From: Candidatus Cloacimonadota bacterium
GTDB lineage: Bacteria > Cloacimonadota > Cloacimonadia > Cloacimonadales > JAIOQZ01
Reading direction: 5' to 3'
Assembly (NCBI GenBank): GCA_021106755.1
Contig: JAIOTM010000405.1
Location: 1 to 6,205 of the forward strand
Length of the DNA stretch: 6,205 nucleotides
Shown here: positions 1-5,923 of the stretch, piece after piece
How the letters are laid out: the number at the start of each line of letters is the position of its first letter
Numbering within the stretch: the stretch's first letter is position 1
Notes under the pieces: generated by a model
Database searches by the model: none
Seen by the model: only the letters and a program-made list of their open reading frames with translations
Told to the model about the DNA's origin: nothing
Position numbers and translations under genes: made by a program

Positions 1-239
1 CAATCCCCCGCCAGTTCGAGATTCCTCCTGATATTATGAAAAACTATATTAATTCTGCTCTGGAAGATGCCCGACAAAAATGTATGAGCGGGAAAGCACT
101 AACTCCGTTTCTATTGTCTCAGATTGTGAAATTGAGTAATGGGAACGCGTTAAAAGCCAATATGCGGTTAGTGGAAAACAATGTACTTCTGGGTTGCGCG
201 ATTGCCACCGCGTTAAATAGTTTATCGGCAGGTAAGTAA
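1..239 (+). CDS. psuG: Pseudouridine-5'-phosphate glycosidase, C-terminal part (5' end outside window)
   Basis: The reading frame is open from base 3 to a TAA at 237-239, giving 78 residues; the ATG at 36 is internal, not the start. The family (PsuG, also called indigoidine synthase A-like) reversibly cleaves pseudouridine 5'-phosphate to uracil and ribose 5-phosphate in the cytoplasm, for pseudouridine breakdown. What is seen is the typical family ending: a segment IPRQFEIPPDIM, then a helix, then GKALTPFLLSQIVKLSNGNAL followed by KANMRLVENN and LGCAIATAL. This matches the family pattern GK-x-TPFLL...(T/S)-x-G-x-(S/A)L-x-AN-x-x-LV-x-NN. The catalytic lysine and metal-binding residues lie in the missing N-terminal part and cannot be checked. 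No PsuK-type kinase follows; the next gene is convergent after 3 bp, so any partner would have to lie upstream or be fused at the N-terminus. Confidence 0.85.
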   Translation, partial: IPRQFEIPPDIMKNYINSALEDARQKCMSGKALTPFLLSQIVKLSNGNALKANMRLVENNVLLGCAIATALNSLSAGK

Positions 240-242
240 CGG

Positions 243-719
243 TTATAAATCCCAGTAATTTACTCCGAATTCTAAATCAGAGATGTTTGAATCAGTGACA
301 TACAATGGTCTGGCATTACCGAGGACAAGACTTGGTTCAGCCACAGTACCATCCCAGTAACCTTTATAATCACCAGTGCTGTCAACAAATCCATCTCCAT
401 CCTGATCTATCCGCATCCTGATATTATAGCCACCCGCAGGTACTTCCCGAATCTCAAATTCAACCCGTTTTTCGTCTGTGGTGTTTTGGTTCTGGACAGA
501 AATCGGTGTTGTCGTGCCAAGAATGTAAATGCTGAGTTCAATCTTACGGTTGACTGCGGCGTCATCGGGAAGATAAACAATTCCCTCAATAGAAAACACG
601 CCGCCCAAATCAGAGTTCAGGACTATGCGGGACACATTAGTATCAGGAGCACTACTGGATTTCTTGCATCCTGTAAAAAACAGAAATACAATCAGTAAAA
701 GGAGAAATATTTGTTTCAT
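243..719 (-). CDS. Small lipoprotein of unknown function with a DxDGDG loop
   Basis: The protein has 158 residues. It starts with a type II signal peptide: MKQ, a hydrophobic run at residues 4-16 and the lipobox FTGC with Cys18 as the lipidation site. KK follows the Cys. A Ser/Pro-rich linker (about 21-30) leads into a beta-rich domain. Residues 44-110 (SIEGIVYLPDD...VEFEIREVPAGGYNIRMRI) resemble the beta-sandwich repeats seen in carboxypeptidase-regulatory-like lipoproteins, with the 'VPAGxYxI' turn. A DQDGDGFVD loop at 105-113 looks like a calcium-binding loop, followed by an aromatic, Gly-rich stretch (GDYKGYWDG) and a C-terminal strand. I do not recognise a specific family, and no enzyme motif is visible. 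The start is supported by AGGA 6 nt upstream, lying inside the end of kdsD. It is probably translated together with kdsD and sits in the periplasm or outer membrane. The name 'lipoprotein' is firm; any function is open. Confidence 0.8.
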   Translation of the reverse strand: MKQIFLLLLIVFLFFTGCKKSSSAPDTNVSRIVLNSDLGGVFSIEGIVYLPDDAAVNRKIELSIYILGTTTPISVQNQNTTDEKRVEFEIREVPAGGYNIRMRIDQDGDGFVDSTGDYKGYWDGTVAEPSLVLGNARPLYVTDSNISDLEFGVNYWDL

Positions 720-722
720 TGT

Positions 723-1691
723 TTATCCTACTACTCCGGCACGGATTAAATCGTGCATATGAAGCATTCCAATAGGTTTGCCACCTTCATCGATTATCGG
801 TAGCATTGTTATAAGACTTTCTTCCATCAGGATTAGTGCGTCAACAGCCAACATCCGGGGTGAGCCACAACGCGGACTTGCTGTCATACATTTTTCCGCT
901 CTCTGTTGTAAGATAGTACTTTCCTGCTCCAGCATACGCCGTAAATCGCCATCTGTAATAATGCCGATAAGTTTTCCACTTTCATCTATTACAGCGGCAC
1001 AGCCGAGTCCTTTGGAAGTCATCTCGACAATTGTTTCACTCATAGATGTTTTGCCGGACACAACCGGGTTACTATCGCCGCTGTGCATAAGGTCTTCCAC
1101 CCGCAAAAGCAGTTTCTTGCCGATTGTTCCTCCCGGATGAAACTGGGCGAAATCGGATTCGGTAAACTCTTTTTTTTCTAATAAAGCGACCGCGAGAGCA
1201 TCACCGAGAGCAAGAGCCAGAGTAGTACTTGATGTAGGCACCAATCCAAAGGGATCGAAATTTTCAGGCACCGAGCCATCAATAACCACATCCGAACTCA
1301 CCGCGAGTCGTGAAGTGAGGTTTCCGGTTATGGAAATTATCGGTACTCCGTGAAATTTGAGATAAGGAATAATCGCGATAAGCTCATCTGTATTACCGCT
1401 ATAGGATACAGCCACAACAACATCATTGCTCTCTATCATTCCCAAATCGCCATGAATACCTTCAGCGGCGTGAAGAAAAATCGAAGTAGTGCCTGTGCTG
1501 GCAAATGTCGCGGAAATCTTTCTGGCGATTATCCCGGTTTTTCCCATACCAGTTACCACTACTTTCCCTTTGCAGTAAAAGAGAATTTCAACCGCTGTCT
1601 GCATCTCCGGACCAAGCCGAAGCATTGCCAGCCGAATGCCTTCGGCTTCTAACCTGAGCTGTTCTCTGACTCTGTCTAATGTATTTTCCAT
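723..1691 (-). CDS. kdsD: Arabinose-5-phosphate isomerase (KdsD/KpsF family)
   Basis: This cytoplasmic enzyme converts ribulose 5-phosphate to arabinose 5-phosphate, the first step towards Kdo (3-deoxy-D-manno-octulosonate) of lipopolysaccharide. The 322 residues match the usual family length. A SIS sugar-isomerase domain covers about 30-175, with GMGKTG (48-53), TFASTGT (62-68), EGIHGDLG (77-84), SYSGNTDE (96-103), PTSSTT (152-157) and FHPGG (184-188). Two CBS domains follow (about 200-255 with ITDGDLRR, and 265-320 with LHMHDLIRAG). By comparison with the E. coli enzyme, Lys51, His80, Glu103, Glu143 and His185 correspond to active-site residues, so it should be active. Start: ATG preceded by AAAGG, though with only 3 nt spacing. 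It lies 54 bp downstream of thrS and 3 bp upstream of the lipoprotein, all leftward. KdsB, KdsA and KdsC partners are not in the window. KpsF-type paralogues serve capsule synthesis; the lone context here does not separate the two roles. Confidence 0.94.
   Translation of the reverse strand: MENTLDRVREQLRLEAEGIRLAMLRLGPEMQTAVEILFYCKGKVVVTGMGKTGIIARKISATFASTGTTSIFLHAAEGIHGDLGMIESNDVVVAVSYSGNTDELIAIIPYLKFHGVPIISITGNLTSRLAVSSDVVIDGSVPENFDPFGLVPTSSTTLALALGDALAVALLEKKEFTESDFAQFHPGGTIGKKLLLRVEDLMHSGDSNPVVSGKTSMSETIVEMTSKGLGCAAVIDESGKLIGIITDGDLRRMLEQESTILQQRAEKCMTASPRCGSPRMLAVDALILMEESLITMLPIIDEGGKPIGMLHMHDLIRAGVVG
726..729 (-). promoter_or_regulatory. Shine-Dalgarno of the small lipoprotein, inside the kdsD 3' end
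   Basis: On the minus strand AGGA lies 6 nt before the lipoprotein ATG and overlaps the last codons of kdsD (Val-Val-Gly-stop). With only 3 bp between the kdsD stop and the next ATG, ribosomes ending kdsD can re-initiate directly. This fixes the lipoprotein start and implies translational coupling. Confidence 0.65.
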
Positions 1692-1706
1692 AAGCCTTTA
1701 ATTTAT

Positions 1707-1734
1707 GTGCCTGTCACTATTTGGCGACAGACAC
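1707..1734 (-). repeat. Hairpin between thrS and kdsD, REP-like inverted repeat
   Basis: On the plus strand the arms are GTGCCTGTC (1707-1715) and GACAGACAC (1726-1734) around a 10-nt loop. Read as minus-strand RNA, the direction of thrS-kdsD transcription, the single non-Watson-Crick position becomes a G-U wobble, giving a continuous 9-bp stem; on the plus strand it is an A-C mismatch. It starts 11 bp past the thrS stop and ends 15 bp before the kdsD ATG. No U-run follows on either strand, so it is not a typical intrinsic terminator. The arm GTGCCTGTC with GACAG resembles palindromes found near REP-associated tyrosine transposases in other genomes; that resemblance is from memory and needs a genome search. 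Confidence 0.55.
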
Positions 1735-1745
1735 GCTCCTATAAA

Positions 1746-3668
1746 CTATGTTCGTTCTTGTATTTCGCCACGGATAACCTTCAAAGCCTCGTCAAAGGTG
1801 AAAGTTCCCAAATCCCCGCTTCCATGTCGGCGGACAGCTATTGTATTAGTATCCTCTTCCCGTGCTCCGACAATATACATAAACGGGATTTTACTCATTT
1901 CTGCTTCCCGGATTTTGTATCCCACTTTTTCGTTGCGGAAATCACATTCTACCCGGATTCCCTGCTCACGCAGTTTTGTATATTTTCTCTCGGCGTAGTG
2001 GTTGTAATTCTCCGAAAGCGGAATAACCATAACCTGCACGGGAGCTAACCACACCGGGAAATTTCCCGCGTAATGCTCAATAAGAATTCCGAAGAATCGC
2101 TCAATTGAGCCAAGCAACGCCCGATGAATCATAAAGGGTCGATGCGCCTGATTGTCCGCCCCGATATATTCCATCTTGAACCGCTCTGCCAGATTGAAAT
2201 CAAACTGGATTGTAGTAAGTTGCCAAAGCCTGTTCAACGAATCCTTTATGTGAATATCAATCTTCGGACCATAGAAAGCTCCACCACCTTCATCTACTTC
2301 AAATTTGATATTGTTTTTCTCTAAGGCGTTCTGCAACGATTTAATCGCTTTATCCCAGTCTTTGGCATCACCAACAGATTTATCCGGCATGGTTGCCAGT
2401 TTAACACGAAACTCCTCAAAACCAAAATCCTGTAACATACTCATTGAAAAGTCAAGCAACTTTTCTACTTCTTCTAACAGTTGCTCTTCGGTACAGATAA
2501 TATGAGCGTCATCCTGAGTAAATCCCCGCACCCGCTTCAGACCATTAAGCGCACCGGAAGGTTCGTAACGATAAACAGTTCCAAGTTCAGAGTATTTCAG
2601 CGGCAATTCGCGGTAACTACGTTTGGTCGATTTATATATCTCTATGTGAAAGGGGCAGTTCATCGGTTTTAAGTAGAAGTCGCTACCGTCAACTTCAATC
2701 GCGCTGTACATACTTTCGCTGTAGAAATCGAGATGACCGCTTGTTTGCCATAACTCCGCTTTTCCAATGTGTGGAGTATAAACAATTTTATAGTCAGCGG
2801 CATAGTGTTTTTTCTTCCAGTAATCTTCGATAATCGAACGCACCATCGCACCATTGGGATGCCAGAGACACAATCCCTGACCAATATCATCGGAGAACGA
2901 GAAGAGATCAAGCTCTTTGCCTAATTTGCGATGATCCCTTTTCCGGGCTTCCTCAAGGAAAAGCAGGTATTTCTTCATATCTTTTTTATTGGGATAAGTA
3001 ATACCGTAAATGCGTTTAAGCATTTTTTTGGAAACATCTCCCCGCCAGTACGCGCCGGAAGTTTTCAATAGCTTGATTGCTTTAATCTTTCCAGTATGCT
3101 CAAGGTGAGGACCCCGGCAAAGATCAACAAAATCGCCAAGAGTATAAATCGAAATCACTTCGTTATCATCAATGTCTTCTAACAGTTCAATTTTATACGG
3201 CTCATTCATCTTTTTGAACATTGCCATCGCTTCTTTCTTAGAAAGTTCCTGCCGCAAAAAGGGTAGCTTCTCTTTCGCGAGTTTGTGCATCCGCTCTTCA
3301 ATTGCTAACAGTTCTTCATCGGTAAAAGATTGCTCCCTGTCGAAATCATAGTAGAAACCATTCTCAATTGAAGGACCTATAGTAACTTTTACTTCCGGGA
3401 AAAGCTGCCTTACTGCCTGAGCCATTAAGTGGGCACTGCTATGCCAGTAAACCTCTTTTCCCTGCTCGCTATTAAAGCTGTGGAACATTATTTCCGAATT
3501 CTGGTTTATGTGGTAATTCATGTCCACCAGCTTGCCATTCACTTCGGCAACAAGCTGCCGTATAGCGAATTGTGGGTTAATCCCCTCAGCAATTTGCAAT
3601 GGGGAAACTCCTGTCTCAAATTCCTTTTCCGCTCCGTCCGGGAAACGGATTACAATTTTATCAGCCAT
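1746..3668 (-). CDS. thrS: Threonine--tRNA ligase
   Basis: This class II aminoacyl-tRNA synthetase charges tRNA-Thr in the cytoplasm. At 640 residues it has the full bacterial length and domain order. A TGS domain spans about 1-63. The N2 editing domain has HSSAH (His76, His80) and CRGPHLEH (Cys184, His188), which clears mischarged Ser-tRNA-Thr. The catalytic core is about 240-535, with class II motif 2 around YRYEPSGAL...RGFTQDDAH. A C-terminal anticodon-binding domain runs from about 540 (PVWLAPVQV) to the end. The zinc ligands that select threonine are present as Cys338, His389 and His515, and motif 3 (HRALLGSIERFFG) is intact, so the enzyme looks fully functional. Start: ATG with AAAGGA 6 nt upstream. 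The 62 bp upstream, up to the broken HEPN gene, are too short for a T-box leader and show no clear operator hairpin, so how thrS is regulated or from where it is transcribed is not evident. Confidence 0.97.
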   Translation of the reverse strand: MADKIVIRFPDGAEKEFETGVSPLQIAEGINPQFAIRQLVAEVNGKLVDMNYHINQNSEIMFHSFNSEQGKEVYWHSSAHLMAQAVRQLFPEVKVTIGPSIENGFYYDFDREQSFTDEELLAIEERMHKLAKEKLPFLRQELSKKEAMAMFKKMNEPYKIELLEDIDDNEVISIYTLGDFVDLCRGPHLEHTGKIKAIKLLKTSGAYWRGDVSKKMLKRIYGITYPNKKDMKKYLLFLEEARKRDHRKLGKELDLFSFSDDIGQGLCLWHPNGAMVRSIIEDYWKKKHYAADYKIVYTPHIGKAELWQTSGHLDFYSESMYSAIEVDGSDFYLKPMNCPFHIEIYKSTKRSYRELPLKYSELGTVYRYEPSGALNGLKRVRGFTQDDAHIICTEEQLLEEVEKLLDFSMSMLQDFGFEEFRVKLATMPDKSVGDAKDWDKAIKSLQNALEKNNIKFEVDEGGGAFYGPKIDIHIKDSLNRLWQLTTIQFDFNLAERFKMEYIGADNQAHRPFMIHRALLGSIERFFGILIEHYAGNFPVWLAPVQVMVIPLSENYNHYAERKYTKLREQGIRVECDFRNEKVGYKIREAEMSKIPFMYIVGAREEDTNTIAVRRHGSGDLGTFTFDEALKVIRGEIQERT

Positions 3669-3699
3669 AATTAATCCTTTATTTCATTTTTCATTATTA

Positions 3700-3710
3700 T
3701 CAATAACGCA
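3700..3710. repeat. Left copy of an 11-bp direct repeat flanking the MNT/HEPN cassette
   Basis: The sequence TCAATAACGCA occurs here, 20 bp beyond the HEPN stop codon and 31 bp before the thrS start, and again, same orientation and exact, at 4378-4388 on the other side of the cassette. A second shared 11-mer, TTTCATTTTTC, is at 3682-3692 and 4286-4296 in the same order, but it is low complexity. Such pairs could be a target duplication or recombination scar; chance is not excluded. Confidence 0.4.
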
Positions 3711-3730
3711 ATAAGCGTTTTCTGTGCTAC

Positions 3731-3922
3731 TTAGTTCAGTTTCAACTCGAAGTTTCTTGAAATCAGATACATCTTAAGATATTTTTCCGAAGCTTGTTGG
3801 GCATGAAAACATATAACATCGGTTACAGATTCATCACACGAAAATTCATTGGCTATAGACTTCAAATCATTAACAGCTTTTCTTTTCCAAAGCTCAAGTA
3901 GTTTTATTAGTTCTTTGTCCAT
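3731..3922 (-). CDS. HEPN-domain protein, C-terminally truncated
   Basis: This 63-residue product is the front half of a HEPN domain (higher eukaryotes and prokaryotes nucleotide-binding; common partner of MNT nucleotidyltransferases, in many pairs the RNase toxin). The N-terminal helix has WKRKAVNDLKSI (12-23), and ICFHAQQASEKYLKMYLI (37-54) matches the family pattern F-H-x-QQAxEKxLKxYL. Family members usually run to about 120-140 residues, continuing with a THDL-type segment and a second helical pair that carries the conserved basic/polar active-site positions. Here a TAA comes just where that segment should begin. None of the three frames over the 62 bp left before thrS restores it, so the 3' half seems deleted rather than frameshifted. 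ATG with GGAAGG 9 nt upstream; the start overlaps the MNT gene by 16 bp, the usual arrangement of such pairs. AT-rich compared with thrS. Probably a remnant; a short functional protein is possible but less likely. Confidence 0.72.
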   Translation of the reverse strand: MDKELIKLLELWKRKAVNDLKSIANEFSCDESVTDVICFHAQQASEKYLKMYLISRNFELKLN

Positions 3923-4233
3923 ATAATTCGACCTTCCCTCTCTACGATTCGTGAGATTGTAGGTAACCTTTTTTCTTTTTCAAAGCTGGCAATGTCCTTA
4001 AGAAGAAAATCAACCATTAAACCTATTCCACTTGTTTTTCTGTAGAGATTTGTCATAATGCACTTTCTCTTTCTCCAATCTTTTTTATTACTGACTACTA
4101 TTGCAATGTCTAAATCGCTGTTTTGGTTTGCTTTATTTTTAGCATAGCTTCCAAACAGCCAGATTATTTCAACGTCAGTCATTTCTTGAAGAATTATTGT
4201 TTTTACAGCGTTTAGATTATCTTCGGTGTACAT
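3907..4233 (-). CDS. Minimal nucleotidyltransferase (MNT), HEPN partner
   Basis: This is a 108-residue single-domain nucleotidyltransferase of the pol-beta superfamily (MNT). In studied HEPN-MNT pairs such as MntA-HepT the MNT is the antitoxin and silences the HEPN protein by adding AMP to it. Seen here: WLFGSYAKNKANQNSDLDIAI with Gly28-Ser29, exactly ten residues, then Asp40-x-Asp42, the GSX10DXD signature, and a third acidic residue in VDFLL (Asp75). The metal-binding triad is therefore complete and the enzyme should be active. I chose the ATG at 4233: it has AAGGA 8 nt upstream, and GSY then falls at the usual distance from the N-terminus. A TTG at 4257 would add 8 residues (MKPKRKKI) and would place the Shine-Dalgarno inside the gene. 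It overlaps the HEPN gene by 16 bp. G+C over 3721-4260 is 33.5% by count, well below sampled thrS lines near 45%, consistent with acquisition by transfer. Confidence 0.85.
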   Translation of the reverse strand: MYTEDNLNAVKTIILQEMTDVEIIWLFGSYAKNKANQNSDLDIAIVVSNKKDWRKRKCIMTNLYRKTSGIGLMVDFLLKDIASFEKEKRLPTISRIVEREGRIIWTKN

Positions 4234-4241
4234 AATCTTCT

Positions 4242-4246
4242 TCCTT
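4242..4246 (-). promoter_or_regulatory. Shine-Dalgarno deciding the MNT start
   Basis: AAGGA on the minus strand, within a longer purine run, lies 8 nt before the ATG at 4233. This favours the ATG over the in-frame TTG at 4257, whose upstream bases show no comparable site. Confidence 0.6.
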
Positions 4247-4254
4247 TTGGGTTT

Positions 4255-4349
4255 CAACTCATAAGTCTTCGACGAGTCAAAGCTTTTTCATTTTTCGTCA
4301 CTGTTTCATTTCGTGTCATCGTCGCTATGCTCCTTACAACTCATAGGTC
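4255..4349. repeat. Pair of 13-bp direct repeats upstream of MNT (12 of 13 identical)
   Basis: CAACTCATAAGTC (4255-4267) and CAACTCATAGGTC (4337-4349) are spaced 82 bp apart in the same orientation. They fall in the 170 bp between the solute-binding protein stop and the MNT start, a stretch with no coding frame I would support. The same stretch holds related purine/pyrimidine words (minus strand AAGGAGCGAAAC and AAGGAGCATAGCGAC). They may mark a repeat-rich boundary of the cassette; chance similarity is possible. Confidence 0.35.
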
Positions 4350-4377
4350 GCATCTAAGCAATATCTGTTTCGCTCCT

Positions 4378-4388
4378 TCAATAACGCA
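4378..4388. repeat. Right copy of the 11-bp direct repeat flanking the MNT/HEPN cassette
   Basis: Exact second copy of TCAATAACGCA, 678 bp to the right of the copy at 3700-3710 and 15 bp beyond the stop codon of the solute-binding protein gene. The two copies bracket the whole AT-rich MNT/HEPN stretch plus the non-coding bases upstream of it. Confidence 0.4.
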
Positions 4389-4403
4389 TCGACATTTGCA
4401 CGG

Positions 4404-5675
4404 CTATTTCAAATCTCGGGCTATTTTGCCCGCTGCTTTATCCAGTGCTTCCTTTGCCGACAGCTTGTTACGAAGTACTTTCTCAATTACATGCTCTTCT
4501 AGGTACTTACGAGCGGCATACCACTCACTTATAGGCGGCTCAAACGTAGAATATTCCAACTGCTCGTAAACTGTTCTGATTTCCGGGTTGCAGTTGAGCC
4601 GTTTTTTCAGCCCGGGTTCGTTAAAAGCACTCCGCCTCACAGGCATATAGTATGTCATTTCCGACCACCGGGCAGTTTGACTGGAGTCTGTAAACCATTT
4701 CACAAACTCCCATGCCGCCTTTTCTATTCGAGGGTCTTTTTTCTTGAAAATCACTACATTAGTACCGGATATTATATTTCGCTTAGTTTTATAGACTGGT
4801 ATTCCACTGATACCCATGAAGAAATCAATTTTCTGTTTCTTCATGTATGCCATCGAAACACTTGAGCCTTCTATCATTGCCAGCTTCCCGGCAAGAAAGT
4901 CGTTTTGACCATCGTAGCCAGTCGATAAATACGCCAGATTCTCATCTAACTGAGTTTTCAGAAACTCAAGAGCTTCAATCCCCGGCTTACCGTTAAAGAG
5001 CGGAGTTTTATTATCTTCCGCCATTATCTCGCCACCAGCCTGTAAAAGCAGGTTCTCAAATTGCCACGCACTTACCGGAAATGTTGTGCCATAAACTTCG
5101 GGAGTGCCGTCACCGTCTTTATCTACTGTCAGTTTACGGCAGTAATCAAGAAATTCCGCCCAGGTCACGGGTGGTTTATTTGGGTCAAGATTGTTTATAA
5201 AAAGCAAGTCCTTGTTGTAATAGAGTACTCTCACGCTCTTGTTGAACGCGAACGACCACAACTTGCCTCCAAAGATATTTCCCTTTATCATTACAGGGAA
5301 CATATCTTTGTAAAGCGAATCCCGGTAAGCTGGATCAGCATCTATAAAGTCCTGCACGGGAACAATTACATTGCCATCAATGAGGTTAGCAGTCCACGAT
5401 TCAAACGCCTGTGCAACATCAGGGGTTTCTCTTGTCTGGATGCTTGCCATTACTTTAGTAGAGAGAGCACTGTAGTTTCCCATATTAACACTGCTAACGA
5501 AGATACTATCATTAGTCGCGTTGAACTCGTCCACCAACAGCGTAAGGGCTTCGCCGAGAGGTCCGCCCATCGCGTGCCAGAAGAGAACTTCAACTTTCTC
5601 ATTTTTTGGCTGTTGACTACTGCATGAAAGCAGGAGAGCCATCGCCACAACTAACGCCAGTATTTGAAACTTCAT
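4404..5675 (-). CDS. ABC transporter solute-binding lipoprotein, UgpB-like (family 1)
   Basis: This 423-residue protein would capture a solute outside the inner membrane for an ABC importer. Residues 1-17 are a lipoprotein signal peptide ending in LLSC with Cys18, then a Ser/Gln linker. The mature part begins VEVLFWHAMGGPLGEAL, close to the FWHSM-x-G-x-LG opening of UgpB, the glycerol-3-phosphate binder. VLYYNKDLL with DPNKPPVTWAEF (150-175) matches the UgpB-type hinge region. DKDGDGTPEVYG (185-196) is a likely calcium-type loop. FLAGKLAMIEGSS (260-272), GTNVVIFKK (304-312), AAWEFVKWF (320-328) and YYMPVRRSAF (342-351) are the remaining family marks. It has the usual length for the family. 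The substrate cannot be read from sequence: glycerol phosphate, its diesters or an oligosaccharide are all possible. The start ATG has only a weak GGGTG site. No permease or ATPase lies on either side in the window, which is unusual for this family. Confidence 0.9.
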   Translation of the reverse strand: MKFQILALVVAMALLLSCSSQQPKNEKVEVLFWHAMGGPLGEALTLLVDEFNATNDSIFVSSVNMGNYSALSTKVMASIQTRETPDVAQAFESWTANLIDGNVIVPVQDFIDADPAYRDSLYKDMFPVMIKGNIFGGKLWSFAFNKSVRVLYYNKDLLFINNLDPNKPPVTWAEFLDYCRKLTVDKDGDGTPEVYGTTFPVSAWQFENLLLQAGGEIMAEDNKTPLFNGKPGIEALEFLKTQLDENLAYLSTGYDGQNDFLAGKLAMIEGSSVSMAYMKKQKIDFFMGISGIPVYKTKRNIISGTNVVIFKKKDPRIEKAAWEFVKWFTDSSQTARWSEMTYYMPVRRSAFNEPGLKKRLNCNPEIRTVYEQLEYSTFEPPISEWYAARKYLEEHVIEKVLRNKLSAKEALDKAAGKIARDLK

Positions 5676-5923
5676 ACTTTTGCACCCAATTATTCTATTC
5701 TAAATTACATAAAAAAACCTCTATTATCATCGTCAATTTATTTCTATGAATTGAGGAGTACTGCCCTTTTTTCTACAATTACTGGTTTATACTTTTTTTG
5801 ATTCTTAACCCGTTAGTACTCTGCATAGACACCCTTTGAAATACCAGTGATTGGATTACCAATAACAGTTGGAGTTTTACAGGCAAAAGGAAGACTGTAA
5901 GTTCAAGCTACGCAGAAACCTTC
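5676..5923. other. Intergenic stretch without a recognisable gene
   Basis: This 248-bp gap lies between the TPR gene end and the solute-binding protein start, both leftward, so it should carry the promoter of the latter. A TTGACG box is present on the minus strand (5727-5732), but no good -10 hexamer stands at 16-18 nt from it, so I do not call a promoter. An AT-only-type stem (TCAATTTA, 5733-5740, with TGAATTGA, 5747-5754) and a 7-base T-run on the minus strand (5711-5717) are present but not in terminator arrangement. The frames checked for a gene remnant (minus strand past the TPR stop, and plus strand) are closed by stops. Confidence 0.5.

Noticed and set aside
778..1140. A 120-codon open frame on the plus strand opposite kdsD
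   Set aside because: It is rich in Ser/Ile/Pro without any domain pattern and lies fully inside the CBS part of kdsD on the other strand.
3705..3719. Small inverted repeat AACGC/GCGTT with a 5-nt loop, considered as a terminator of the MNT/HEPN transcript
   Set aside because: The stem has only 5 bp, and on the minus strand the following bases (ATTGATAATAATG) are not a U-run.
3669..3730. T-box or other leader riboswitch before thrS
   Set aside because: Only 62 bp separate thrS from the HEPN stop. A T-box needs a much longer structured leader, and no T-box core sequence or terminator was seen.
4234..4257. TTG at 4257 as the MNT start
   Set aside because: The ATG at 4233 has a good Shine-Dalgarno at 8 nt, while the TTG start would contain that site inside the gene and adds only a Lys-rich octapeptide.
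5061..5627. A 188-codon open frame on the plus strand antisense to the solute-binding gene
   Set aside because: The opposite strand codes a well-conserved binding protein over its whole length. The plus frame has Cys/His/Arg-rich composition typical of an antisense shadow and no recognisable domain.
5711..5754. Seven-T run on the minus strand with an AT-rich stem upstream, considered as terminator of the TPR gene
   Set aside because: The stem is almost purely A/T, has a mismatch on the minus strand and lies about 15 nt from the T-run, so it does not fit an intrinsic terminator.
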